Of a stretch of DNA of 64,000 bases, positions 49,891-57,928 are shown one piece after another. The notes beneath the pieces are model-generated. The model was given only the letters and a program-made list of their open reading frames with translations, searched no databases and had not been told where the DNA came from. The stretch covers positions 124,001-188,000 of the forward strand of contig NZ_JBDJKW010000007.1 of the NCBI RefSeq assembly GCF_039673065.1, given 5' to 3'. The translations under genes and the position numbers were made by a program. The stretch comes from Allobosea sp039673065 (lineage in GTDB: Bacteria; Pseudomonadota; Alphaproteobacteria; Rhizobiales; Beijerinckiaceae). The number at the start of each line of letters is the position of its first letter. Positions within the stretch are counted from its first letter, which is position 1.

Positions 49891-51770
49891 ACGCTGAAAC
49901 ACCCAACATCGCAACGCGCGCCGCCATGTATCTCCGCGTCTCGACCGCGCGGCAGGCCGAGCATGACGTGTCCATCCCCGACCAGAAGCGCCAGGGCGAG
50001 GCCTACTGCCTGTCGCGCGGCTACCAGCTCATCGACACCTTCGTCGAGCCGGGCGCGACCGCCACCAATGATCGCCGCCCCGAATTCCAGCGCATGATCG
50101 AGGCGGGCACGACCAAGCCGGCGCCCTTCGATATCGTCGTCGTCCATTCGTTCAGCCGCTTCTTCCGCGACCACTTCGAGCTGGAATTCTACGTCCGCAA
50201 GCTCGCCAAGAATGGCGTCAAGCTCGTCTCCATCACCCAGGAGATGGGCGACGATCCGATGCACGTCATGATGCGCCAGATCATGGCGCTGTTCGACGAG
50301 TATCAGTCCAAGGAGAACGGTAAGCACGTCATGCGTGCCCTCAAGGAGAACGCCCGGCAGGGCTTCTGGAACGGCGCGTTGCCGCCAATCGGCTACCGCA
50401 TTGTCGCGGCCGAGCAACGCGGGGCGAAGACCAAGAAGAAGCTGGAGATTGATCCGTTGCACGCCGACACCGTGCGGCTGATCTACCGGCTAGCGCTGGA
50501 GGGCAACGGCACTTCCGGCCCGATGGGCGTCAAAGCGATCGTGTCGCATCTCAACGCGCGCCGTATCTTCACCCGCGACGGCGGTCGCTGGGGCATCGGC
50601 CAGCTTCACCGCATCCTGACGCGGCGCACCTATATCGGCGAGCACGAGTTCAACAAGCGCTCCAAGTCCAAGGAGTTGAAGCCCGTCAGCGAGATCGTCA
50701 CGGTTCCCGTGCCGCCGCTGATCGACCTTGAGACCTTCGAAGCCGTTCAGGCGCACCTCAAGGCCCGCAACCCCAAGGTCACGCCGCCGCGCGTCGTCAG
50801 CGGCCCGACCTTGCTCACGGGCATCTGCTTCTGCGCCAAGTGCGGCGGGGCCATGACGATCCGCACCGGTAAGGGCGGGCGCTATCGCTACTACACCTGC
50901 TCGATCAAGGCGCGGCAGGGCGAGACCGGTTGCTCGGGCCGTTCGATCCCGATGGAGAAGCTCGACGGCATCGTCGCCGGCCATATCGAGGATCGGCTGC
51001 TCCAGCCTGACCGGCTGGAGGAGGTGCTGTCGTCCGTCCTCGACCGTCGGTACGAGCGGGCCGAGCGGCGACAGGAGCATATCGCCGAGTTGAACCGCCG
51101 GGCGGCCGAGACCGACCTTCGCCTCAAGCGCCTCTATGACGCGATCGAATCAGGTGTGGCCGATCTGTCCGATCCGGCGCTGAAAGACCGCATCACCGGT
51201 TTGAAGGCACTGCGCGACCAGGCGCAGGCCGATGCCGAGCGGGCGCAGGCCATGCTCGAAAACTCCGGGAATCAGGCCGTGACGCCCGCAACGGTGCGCC
51301 GGTTTGCCGACGTGGCGCGGGAGCGCATCCGCCTCGACGGGGGCGGTTATCGGCGGGATCACCTGCGCGCCTTCGCCCAGCGGGTCGAGGTCGCGGAGAC
51401 CGAAGTGCGCATAATGGGATCGAAGGGAGAGCTGCTTCGCACACTTGCGGCCGTTTCCGGAGGGAAATCGGCGGCAATCGGCGTGCCCAGTTTGGGACTG
51501 AAATGGCGGACAGGGCGGGATTCGAACCCGCGATACGGTTTCCCGTATACACACTTTCCAGGCGTGCGCCTTCAACCACTCGGCCACCTGTCCGGCGGGC
51601 TGCTTATGACCTCCGCGCTCGCGTCTTTCAAGGGGGCTGCGGCGGCTATGTACAGGGCGGCAGGAGAAACTTCGCCCGGCGTTGCATTCCGTGCGGGGCG
51701 GGGGCACATCCGGTTGCCGGCGGCGGCGCGGCGGTGTGCGACCGGTCGCGCGGGTCGATGTGGTGAGTGA
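49887..51770 (+). CDS. Large serine recombinase, integrase of the element
   Basis: A 627-residue frame. The resolvase domain AAMYLRVSTARQAEHDVSIP contains the catalytic serine (S19); then come the 'Recombinase' domain (LNARRIFTRDGGRWGIGQLH), a zinc ribbon (CFCAKCGGAMTIRTGKGGRY) and a coiled coil (about 390-450). From about residue 540 the frame reads antisense through the tRNA-Ser (RTGRDSNPRYGFP) and on into the chromosome, so the last ~85 residues come from the integration target. The functional protein probably ends or changes here depending on whether the element is integrated. It is the only integrase in the window and marks the right end of the ICE. Confidence 0.85.
   Translation: MNAETPNIATRAAMYLRVSTARQAEHDVSIPDQKRQGEAYCLSRGYQLIDTFVEPGATATNDRRPEFQRMIEAGTTKPAPFDIVVVHSFSRFFRDHFELEFYVRKLAKNGVKLVSITQEMGDDPMHVMMRQIMALFDEYQSKENGKHVMRALKENARQGFWNGALPPIGYRIVAAEQRGAKTKKKLEIDPLHADTVRLIYRLALEGNGTSGPMGVKAIVSHLNARRIFTRDGGRWGIGQLHRILTRRTYIGEHEFNKRSKSKELKPVSEIVTVPVPPLIDLETFEAVQAHLKARNPKVTPPRVVSGPTLLTGICFCAKCGGAMTIRTGKGGRYRYYTCSIKARQGETGCSGRSIPMEKLDGIVAGHIEDRLLQPDRLEEVLSSVLDRRYERAERRQEHIAELNRRAAETDLRLKRLYDAIESGVADLSDPALKDRITGLKALRDQAQADAERAQAMLENSGNQAVTPATVRRFADVARERIRLDGGGYRRDHLRAFAQRVEVAETEVRIMGSKGELLRTLAAVSGGKSAAIGVPSLGLKWRTGRDSNPRYGFPYTHFPGVRLQPLGHLSGGLLMTSALASFKGAAAAMYRAAGETSPGVAFRAGRGHIRLPAAARRCATGRAGRCGE
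51504..51593 (-). tRNA. tRNA-Ser (anticodon GGA)
   Basis: A 90-nt class II tRNA on the minus strand. The acceptor stem GGACAGG pairs with CCTGTCC; the CCA end is encoded (51504-51506) with discriminator G. The anticodon loop CTGGAAA carries GGA and reads UCC/UCU serine codons. The long variable arm GTATACGGGAAACCGTATC and the GGTTCGAATCC T-arm are intact. Its 3' end faces the ICE, so this is the likely attachment gene at attR. Confidence 0.95.
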
Positions 51771-51805
51771 ATGCCGCGGGCGAATGCGGCGGGAGAGACC
51801 GTAAC

Positions 51806-52126
51806 GTGCGTTTTCTGCTCAGGATGCTCGGCTTTCTCGCGGTGGCGGCCGGTTTCGTCGTGCTGCTGACCGATGGTGCCGCCGCGATCGCCAACTCCAC
51901 TTTGCACGCCACGCCGCTCGCGGAGACGCTGGCGGCGGTGTTCGGCGAGCGCATGGCGGGCTTCCGGGCGGCTGTGATCCGCGATGTGCATCCGTTGCTG
52001 TGGGATCCGGTGCTGGTCACCGTGCTGCGCCTGCCGACCGCGCTCGCCGGGCTGCTGCTCGGCTTCCTGCTGCTGCGGCTGGGGCGCCGGCCGGACCCGG
52101 TCATCGGCATCGTCACGCGACGGTGA
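51806..52126 (+). CDS. Small two-helix membrane protein, conserved hypothetical
   Basis: A 106-residue protein starting at GTG 51806 (MRFLLRMLGFLAVAAGFVVL). It has two membrane segments, one at each end, and a conserved HPLLWDPVLVTVLRLPT between. It resembles a hypothetical protein common in Hyphomicrobiales; the function is unknown. It is the first chromosomal gene past the tRNA; the frame from 51767 is rejected because the extra residues are not conserved-looking. Confidence 0.65.
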   Translation: MRFLLRMLGFLAVAAGFVVLLTDGAAAIANSTLHATPLAETLAAVFGERMAGFRAAVIRDVHPLLWDPVLVTVLRLPTALAGLLLGFLLLRLGRRPDPVIGIVTRR

Positions 52127-52204
52127 AGGCCCGTCCCGCCGGACGCTCCTGCGCAACCGCCAGCGGCGCCCTATATTAGGTCGTTCACCGAACAGGAGAC
52201 CGTG

Positions 52205-52879
52205 ATGTTCTTCCAGCGCGCGAAGACCCAGATGCCGGCCGCCGGACAGGCGCTGCCGGGCCGGGCGCAGGCCCTGCCGACCGCCGAGCGCCACGTCGTC
52301 AACGGCGAGCGTCTCGCGGGTCCCTGGCCCGAGGGCACGCGCACTGCGCTGTTCGGGTTCGGCTGCTTCTGGGGCGCCGAGCGCAAGTTCTGGCAGGCGG
52401 GGCCGGGGATCGTCGTGACCGCGGTCGGCTATGCCGGCGGGCAGACGCCGAACCCGACCTATGAGGAGGTCTGCTCCGGCCTGACCGGGCACAACGAGGT
52501 CGTGCTGGTCGCCTACGATCCGGCGCGCATCGCCTATGAGGATCTGCTCAGGATCTTCTGGGAGAGCCACGACCCGACGCAGGGCATGCGCCAGGGCAAC
52601 GATGTCGGTACGCAGTACCGCTCCGGCATCTACGTCGCCGATGCCGCGCAGCGAGCCGCGGCTGAACGCTCGCGCGAGGCCTATGGCCGGGCGCTGGCCG
52701 AGCGTGGCTACGGGCCGGTGACCACCGAGATCGTCGACGCGCCGCCCTTCTACTATGCGGAGGAGTATCACCAGCAATATCTGGCGCGGAATCCGGGCGG
52801 CTATTGCGGGCTCGGCGGCACGGGCGTCGCCTGCCAGACGGGGCTCGACCTAGCCGCCGGTCCGAATTCTGCCACATGA
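52205..52879 (+). CDS. msrA: Peptide-methionine (S)-S-oxide reductase MsrA
   Basis: A 224-residue MsrA. The active-site motif GFGCFWGAER (about 50-59) has the nucleophilic cysteine, followed by GYAGG and GHNEVVLVAYDP. C-terminal cysteines in GYCGLGGTGVAC serve as resolving residues. It repairs oxidised methionine in proteins. ATG 52205 is chosen with AGGAGA upstream; GTG 52202 is directly before it. It is single in context, with the TAXI transporter genes downstream. Confidence 0.92.
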   Translation: MFFQRAKTQMPAAGQALPGRAQALPTAERHVVNGERLAGPWPEGTRTALFGFGCFWGAERKFWQAGPGIVVTAVGYAGGQTPNPTYEEVCSGLTGHNEVVLVAYDPARIAYEDLLRIFWESHDPTQGMRQGNDVGTQYRSGIYVADAAQRAAAERSREAYGRALAERGYGPVTTEIVDAPPFYYAEEYHQQYLARNPGGYCGLGGTGVACQTGLDLAAGPNSAT

Positions 52880-52958
52880 TCGACAGACTTTCGTCGCATA
52901 CCCCTTGATCCCGGCGCCAAAGCTCTGAACACTGTCCCGTTCAATCGGGAGTGAGAGC

Positions 52959-53939
52959 ATGACTGTGAAGTTGACGCGGCGCATCGCCGGAATCGGTCTC
53001 GGTCTGGGCGCCATCGCGCTGGCCGCCGGCGTGGCCCTGGCGCAGGCCCCGGCGTTCTTCCGCATCGGGACGGGCGGCACGGCCGGCACGTATTATCCGG
53101 TCGGCGGCCTGATCGCGAACGCGATCTCCAACCCGCCGCAGCTGGTCGCCACCGCCGTCGCCAGCAACGGCTCGGTCGCCAACGTCAACGCCATCGTCGG
53201 CGGCGCCGCCGAATCCGGCTTCGTCCAGGCCGACGTCGCCTATTGGGCCTATTCCGGCACCGGCGTCTTCCAGGGCAAGCCGAAGATCGAGGAGCTGCGC
53301 TCGATCGCCAATCTCTATCCGGAGAGCGTCCACCTCGTGGTACGCAAGGCGGCGAACGTGAAGACGATCGGCGACCTGAAGGGCAAGAAGGTCTCGCTGG
53401 ACGAGCCGGGCTCGGGCACGCTGCTCAACGCCCGCGCCATCCTCGGCGCCTTCGGCGTCACCGAAAAGGACATCAAGGCCGAGTTCGTCAAGCCGAACCA
53501 AGCGGCCGAGCTGATGAAGGACGGTTCGCTCGACGCCTTCTTCTTCACCGGCGGCTTCCCGGCGGCGGCGATCTCCGAACTGGCCTCGACCGGCTCCGGC
53601 ATCGACCTGCTGCCGATCTCGGGCCCCGAGGTCGACAAGCTCTCGAAGGAGTTCCCCTTCTTCGCCGCCGACGAGATTCCCGCCGGCACCTACAAGGACG
53701 TCGCCACCACCAAGACCATCGCGGTCGGCGCCCATTGGGTGACCTCGGCCAAGATTTCGGCCGACACGGTCTATGCCGTGACCAAGGGCCTGTGGAGCGA
53801 CAAGGCGCGCGCCGCGCTCGACGCCGGCCACGCCAAGGGCAAGGCGATCCGCAAGGAGACCGCGCTGAACGGCCTGCAGGGCGTGCCGCTGCATCCGGGC
53901 GCCGAGCGCTTCTACAAGGAGGCCGGCCTGCTTAAGTGA
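52959..53939 (+). CDS. TAXI-family TRAP transporter solute-binding protein
   Basis: A 326-residue periplasmic protein with a signal peptide to about residue 28 (LAAGVALAQA) and the TAXI start FFRIGTGGTAGTYYPVGGLI. KKVSLDEPGSGTLLNAR and DAFFFTGGFPAAAI are family blocks. It would bind a carboxylate or similar ligand for the fused TRAP permease encoded next. The ligand cannot be told. Confidence 0.9.
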   Translation: MTVKLTRRIAGIGLGLGAIALAAGVALAQAPAFFRIGTGGTAGTYYPVGGLIANAISNPPQLVATAVASNGSVANVNAIVGGAAESGFVQADVAYWAYSGTGVFQGKPKIEELRSIANLYPESVHLVVRKAANVKTIGDLKGKKVSLDEPGSGTLLNARAILGAFGVTEKDIKAEFVKPNQAAELMKDGSLDAFFFTGGFPAAAISELASTGSGIDLLPISGPEVDKLSKEFPFFAADEIPAGTYKDVATTKTIAVGAHWVTSAKISADTVYAVTKGLWSDKARAALDAGHAKGKAIRKETALNGLQGVPLHPGAERFYKEAGLLK

Positions 53940-53963
53940 GCGGCCACGCAGCCTAGATCCCGG

Positions 53964-53987
53964 GAGGCGCGGCGCCAGCCGCGCCTC
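53964..53987 (+). terminator. Intercistronic hairpin between TAXI receptor and permease
   Basis: GAGGCGCGGC (53964-53973) pairs exactly with GCCGCGCCTC (53978-53987) around GCCA, followed by TTGCATTT. It is a partial terminator or processing stem; such hairpins often give a binding-protein gene more transcript than the permease gene. Confidence 0.65.
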
Positions 53988-54007
53988 TTGCATTTCCCGC
54001 CAGAGCA

Positions 54008-56206
54008 GTGAGCGGCGCCATGCAGGCCAACACGCAGACCATGTCGACCGAGACCGATACCGCCAAGCTGGCCCAGCTCGAATCGGAACTCGATCCGGAG
54101 ATGCGCTTCCGGCAGCTGCCCCATCGCACCATGATGCTGGTCGGCGGCTTGCTGCTCTCGCTCTCGGCCTTCCACTACTACACCGCCGGCTTCGGCCTGC
54201 TGCGCGAGGTGACGCATCGCGGCATCCACCTCGCCTTCGTGCTCGGCCTGATCTTCCTGGTCTTCGCGGCGCGCAAGCATGACGGCGACCGCGTCCATCC
54301 CTCGACGCTGTTCCGCCCCGGCGGCGTGCCGATCTACGACTGGATCTTCGCGATCGCGGTGGCGATCTCGAGCCTTTACGTGCCGTGGATTTTCGAGGAC
54401 CTGGTCTTCCGCGTCGGCAATCCCTCCGCGATGGACGTGGCGATGGGCACGATCACCATCGTGCTGATGATCGAGGCCACGCGCCGCTCGATCGGCTGGG
54501 GCCTGCCGCTGATCGCCATCGTCGCGATCCTCTATGCGCTCTACGGCAACTGGTTCCCCGGCATCTTCCTGCATCCGGGTGCGAGCTGGTCGGTGCTGGT
54601 CAACCATCTCTACCTGACCAGCCAGGGCATCTACGGCGTCGCGCTTGGCGTCGTCGCGACCTATGTCTTCCATTTCGTGCTGTTCGGCGTGCTGGCGACG
54701 CGGGTGGGCCTCGGCCGACTCTTCCTCGGCGTCGCCGCCTCGGTGGCGGGACGCTTCGCCGGCGGCCCGGCCAAGATCTCGATCTTCGGCTCGGCCCTGT
54801 TCGGCATGATCTCGGGCTCCTCGGTGGCGAACACCGTGACCGTCGGTTCGCTGACCATCCCGATGATGATCCGCCTCGGCTACCAGCGCCATTTCGCCGC
54901 GGCGATCGAATCCACCGCGGCCACCGGCGGCCAGATCACTCCGCCGATCATGGGCGCGGCCGCCTTCCTGATGGTCGAGTTCCTCAACCTGCCCTACGCG
55001 ACCATCGTGATCGCGGCCATCGTGCCGGCCTTCATGCACTTCTTCGGCGTGCTGATGCAGGTGCATTTCGAGGCCAAGCGCTCAGGGATGCGCGGGCTCA
55101 CCGACGCCGAGATCCCCAAGCTGCGCGATGTCTTCGCGCGTGACTGGCCGGCCGTGGCGCCGCTCTTCGCGCTGATCGTCGTGCTGTTCACCGGCTACAC
55201 GCCCTATCTCGCGGCGTTCTGGGGCATTACCGGCTGCATGCTGATCGGCCTCACCAGCAACCGGCCGGTCGCCGGCCTGGCGCTGATCCTCGCGATCGGC
55301 ATCGCCGCGCCGACCGAGATCCTGCGCATGCCGGGCGTGAATCTCGGGCTGACGCTCGCCGCCTTCGCCATCATGGCGCATGGCGTGCTGATGCGCTCGA
55401 CCGAGGGGCGCAAGCGCGTCGCCGACATGATCGACGCCTTCATCCTCGGCGCGAAATACGCGATCGGCGTGGGCGCGGCGGCGGCGACCGTCGGCGTCAT
55501 CGTCGGCGTGGTCACGCTGACCGGCGTCGGCTTCAAGATCTCCTGGATCGTCACCTCGCTCGCCGACCAGTGGGCCAAGGCGGTGCTCGGCTTCCTGCCG
55601 TTCCTGCCCTTCGGGCCGAGCAGCGCCACGCTGTTCTTCACCCTGGTGCTTACCGGCATCGTCTGCATCCTGCTCGGCTGCGGCGTGCCGACCACGGCGA
55701 ACTACATCATCATGGTCACGGTGGCGGCGCCGGCGCTGGGCATGCTCGGCGTCACGCCGCTCGTCGCGCATTTCTTCGTGTTCTATTACGGCATCCTCGC
55801 CGACATTACCCCGCCGGTCGCGATCTCGGCCTATGCCGGGGCGAGCATGGCGGGGGCCGATCCGTTCCGGACCGGCAACACCGCCTTCCGGCTGGCGCTC
55901 GGCAAGGTGCTGGTGCCCTTCGTCTTCGTGTTCTCGCCCTCGATGCTGATCATGGTGCCGAGCTTCACCTGGACGGAGTTCCTGGGCTCGACCGCAGCCT
56001 GCATCATCAGCATATCCTTGCTCTCGGCGTCCTTCTCCGGCTGGCTGCTGGCGCCGCTCGCGGGATGGGAACGCTGGGTCCTGGCGCTGGCCGCCATACC
56101 GCTGATCCTCGCCACTCCGCTCTCGGCGGCGATCGGCTTCCTGATCGCCGCGCCGGTGCTGGTGCGGCAGGTCATCGCGCGTCGGGCCCGCATGGCGCCC
56201 ACCTGA
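54008..56206 (+). CDS. TRAP transporter fused permease (4TM/12TM)
   Basis: A 732-residue protein with about 16 membrane helices: the small (DctQ-like) and large (DctM-like) subunits fused, as usual for TAXI systems. GSISGSSVANTV-like motifs (GMISGSSVANTVTVGSLTIP) and GCGVPTTANYIIMVTVAAPA mark the DctM part. It forms a sodium-driven uptake system with the upstream receptor. The start is GTG 54008; an in-frame ATG at 54020 is also possible. Confidence 0.9.
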   Translation: MSGAMQANTQTMSTETDTAKLAQLESELDPEMRFRQLPHRTMMLVGGLLLSLSAFHYYTAGFGLLREVTHRGIHLAFVLGLIFLVFAARKHDGDRVHPSTLFRPGGVPIYDWIFAIAVAISSLYVPWIFEDLVFRVGNPSAMDVAMGTITIVLMIEATRRSIGWGLPLIAIVAILYALYGNWFPGIFLHPGASWSVLVNHLYLTSQGIYGVALGVVATYVFHFVLFGVLATRVGLGRLFLGVAASVAGRFAGGPAKISIFGSALFGMISGSSVANTVTVGSLTIPMMIRLGYQRHFAAAIESTAATGGQITPPIMGAAAFLMVEFLNLPYATIVIAAIVPAFMHFFGVLMQVHFEAKRSGMRGLTDAEIPKLRDVFARDWPAVAPLFALIVVLFTGYTPYLAAFWGITGCMLIGLTSNRPVAGLALILAIGIAAPTEILRMPGVNLGLTLAAFAIMAHGVLMRSTEGRKRVADMIDAFILGAKYAIGVGAAAATVGVIVGVVTLTGVGFKISWIVTSLADQWAKAVLGFLPFLPFGPSSATLFFTLVLTGIVCILLGCGVPTTANYIIMVTVAAPALGMLGVTPLVAHFFVFYYGILADITPPVAISAYAGASMAGADPFRTGNTAFRLALGKVLVPFVFVFSPSMLIMVPSFTWTEFLGSTAACIISISLLSASFSGWLLAPLAGWERWVLALAAIPLILATPLSAAIGFLIAAPVLVRQVIARRARMAPT

Positions 56207-56279
56207 CGGGTTCCCTGTCTGTTCTTGCGCGCCTCGCCCGCTTCCGCTACCGTTGCGGCAGCAGGCGGGGTGGCGCGGG

Positions 56280-57818
56280 ATGGTGACGCGGGTCGCGACG
56301 GTGGCGTTCGAGGGGATCGAGGCGCGCGCCGTCGACGTGCAGGTCCAGGTCGCCGCAGGCGGCGTCGCCTTCATCCTGGTCGGCCTGCCCGACAAGGCTG
56401 TCGCCGAGAGCCGCGAGCGGGTGCGCGCCGCGCTCGTCGCCTCCGGGCTGGCGCTGCCGGCCAAGCGCATCACCGTCAATCTCGCCCCGGCCGACCTGCC
56501 CAAGGAAGGCAGCCATTACGACCTGCCGATCGCGCTCGGCATCATGGCGGCGATCGGGGCGATCCCCGCCGACGCGCTCGACGGTTTCACCGTGCTGGGC
56601 GAACTCGCGCTCGACGGTTCGCTGACCGCGGTGGCCGGGGTGCTGCCGGCGGCGATCGCCGCCCATGGTCGCGGTCACGGCCTGATCTGCCCCGCCGCCT
56701 GCGGTTCAGAGGCCGCCTGGGCCGCCGAGGATCTCGACATCGTCGCGCCGCGCTCGCTGATCCAGCTCGCCAACCATGTCCGCGGTACGCAAGTGATGGC
56801 GCGGCCGAGCCCGGCCATCGCCCGCCAGGCCGGGCCGCTGCCGGATCTCGCCGACATCAAGGGGCAGGAGAGCGCCCGGCGCGTGCTCGAGATCGCGGCG
56901 GCCGGCGGCCACAACCTGCTGATGAACGGGCCGCCCGGCGCCGGCAAGTCGATGCTGGCCAGCCGGCTGCCGTCGATCCTGCCGCCGCTGGGCCCGCGCG
57001 AACTGCTCGAGGTCTCGATGGTCCTGTCGGTCGCCGGCCGGCTGGCCGATGGCGAGCTGACCGACCGGCGGCCCTTCCGCGCGCCGCATCATTCCGCCTC
57101 GATGGCGGCGTTGGTCGGTGGCGGGCTCCAGGCGAAGCCGGGCGAGGCCTCGCTCGCCCATCACGGCGTGCTCTTTCTCGACGAGTTGCCGGAATTCCAG
57201 GCGCAGGCGCTCGACGCGCTACGCCAGCCGCTGGAGACCGGCGAGATCCTGATCTCGCGCGCCAATCATCGCGCCGTCTATCCGGCCCGGTTCCAGCTGG
57301 TCGCGGCGATGAATCCGTGCCGTTGCGGCCGCGCCACCGAGCCGGGCTATGCCTGCCGGCGCCAGGCGAGCGAGCGCTGCATGGCGCAGTACCAGGCCCG
57401 CATTTCCGGCCCGCTGCTCGACCGGATCGACATCGCCATCGACGTGCCGGCCGTGACGGCGAGCGACCTGATCCAGCCCGCGCCATCCGAGCCATCGGCT
57501 GCGGTGGCGGCACGGGTGGCGCAGGCGCGGCGCGTGCAGTCGGCCCGCTACGCCGCGCTCGGCCTCGACGGCGTCGAGACCAATGCCGCCTGTCCCGCCT
57601 CGCTGCTCGACGAGGTGGCGCGGCCCGACCAGGCCGGGCTCACCTTGCTGCGCAGCGCCGCCGACAGCATGCGGCTGACCGCGCGGGGCTATCATCGCGT
57701 GCTCAAGGTGGCGCGGACGCTGGCCGATCTCGACGGCGAGGCGCATGTCGCCCGCATCCACCTCGCCGAGGCTCTGTCCTATCGCTCGCGCATCGACCAG
57801 GCGGCGCAGGCGGCCTGA
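56280..57818 (+). CDS. YifB/ComM-family Mg-chelatase-like AAA ATPase
   Basis: A 512-residue protein: an N-terminal Lon-like fold (AVAESRERVRAALVASGL, then LPIALGIMAAIGAIP), Walker A NGPPGAGKSMLA (about 217-228), Walker B VLFLDELPEFQ, and the zinc-like NPCRCG motif with a later CMAQYQ. ComM in naturally competent bacteria is a branch-migration helicase. ATG 56280 gives the standard MVTRVATVAFEGIEA start. It is monocistronic in a chromosomal setting. Confidence 0.92.
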   Translation: MVTRVATVAFEGIEARAVDVQVQVAAGGVAFILVGLPDKAVAESRERVRAALVASGLALPAKRITVNLAPADLPKEGSHYDLPIALGIMAAIGAIPADALDGFTVLGELALDGSLTAVAGVLPAAIAAHGRGHGLICPAACGSEAAWAAEDLDIVAPRSLIQLANHVRGTQVMARPSPAIARQAGPLPDLADIKGQESARRVLEIAAAGGHNLLMNGPPGAGKSMLASRLPSILPPLGPRELLEVSMVLSVAGRLADGELTDRRPFRAPHHSASMAALVGGGLQAKPGEASLAHHGVLFLDELPEFQAQALDALRQPLETGEILISRANHRAVYPARFQLVAAMNPCRCGRATEPGYACRRQASERCMAQYQARISGPLLDRIDIAIDVPAVTASDLIQPAPSEPSAAVAARVAQARRVQSARYAALGLDGVETNAACPASLLDEVARPDQAGLTLLRSAADSMRLTARGYHRVLKVARTLADLDGEAHVARIHLAEALSYRSRIDQAAQAA

Positions 57819-57928
57819 CGGCGCCGCGCCAGTCGCGTCGTTGGAAGGCCATGTGCTGCGGTCGGCAGGGCGGGGGCGGGCCGAAAAGCGGAATCCACTT
57901 TTGGCGCGGATGACGATAAGTCACGAGC

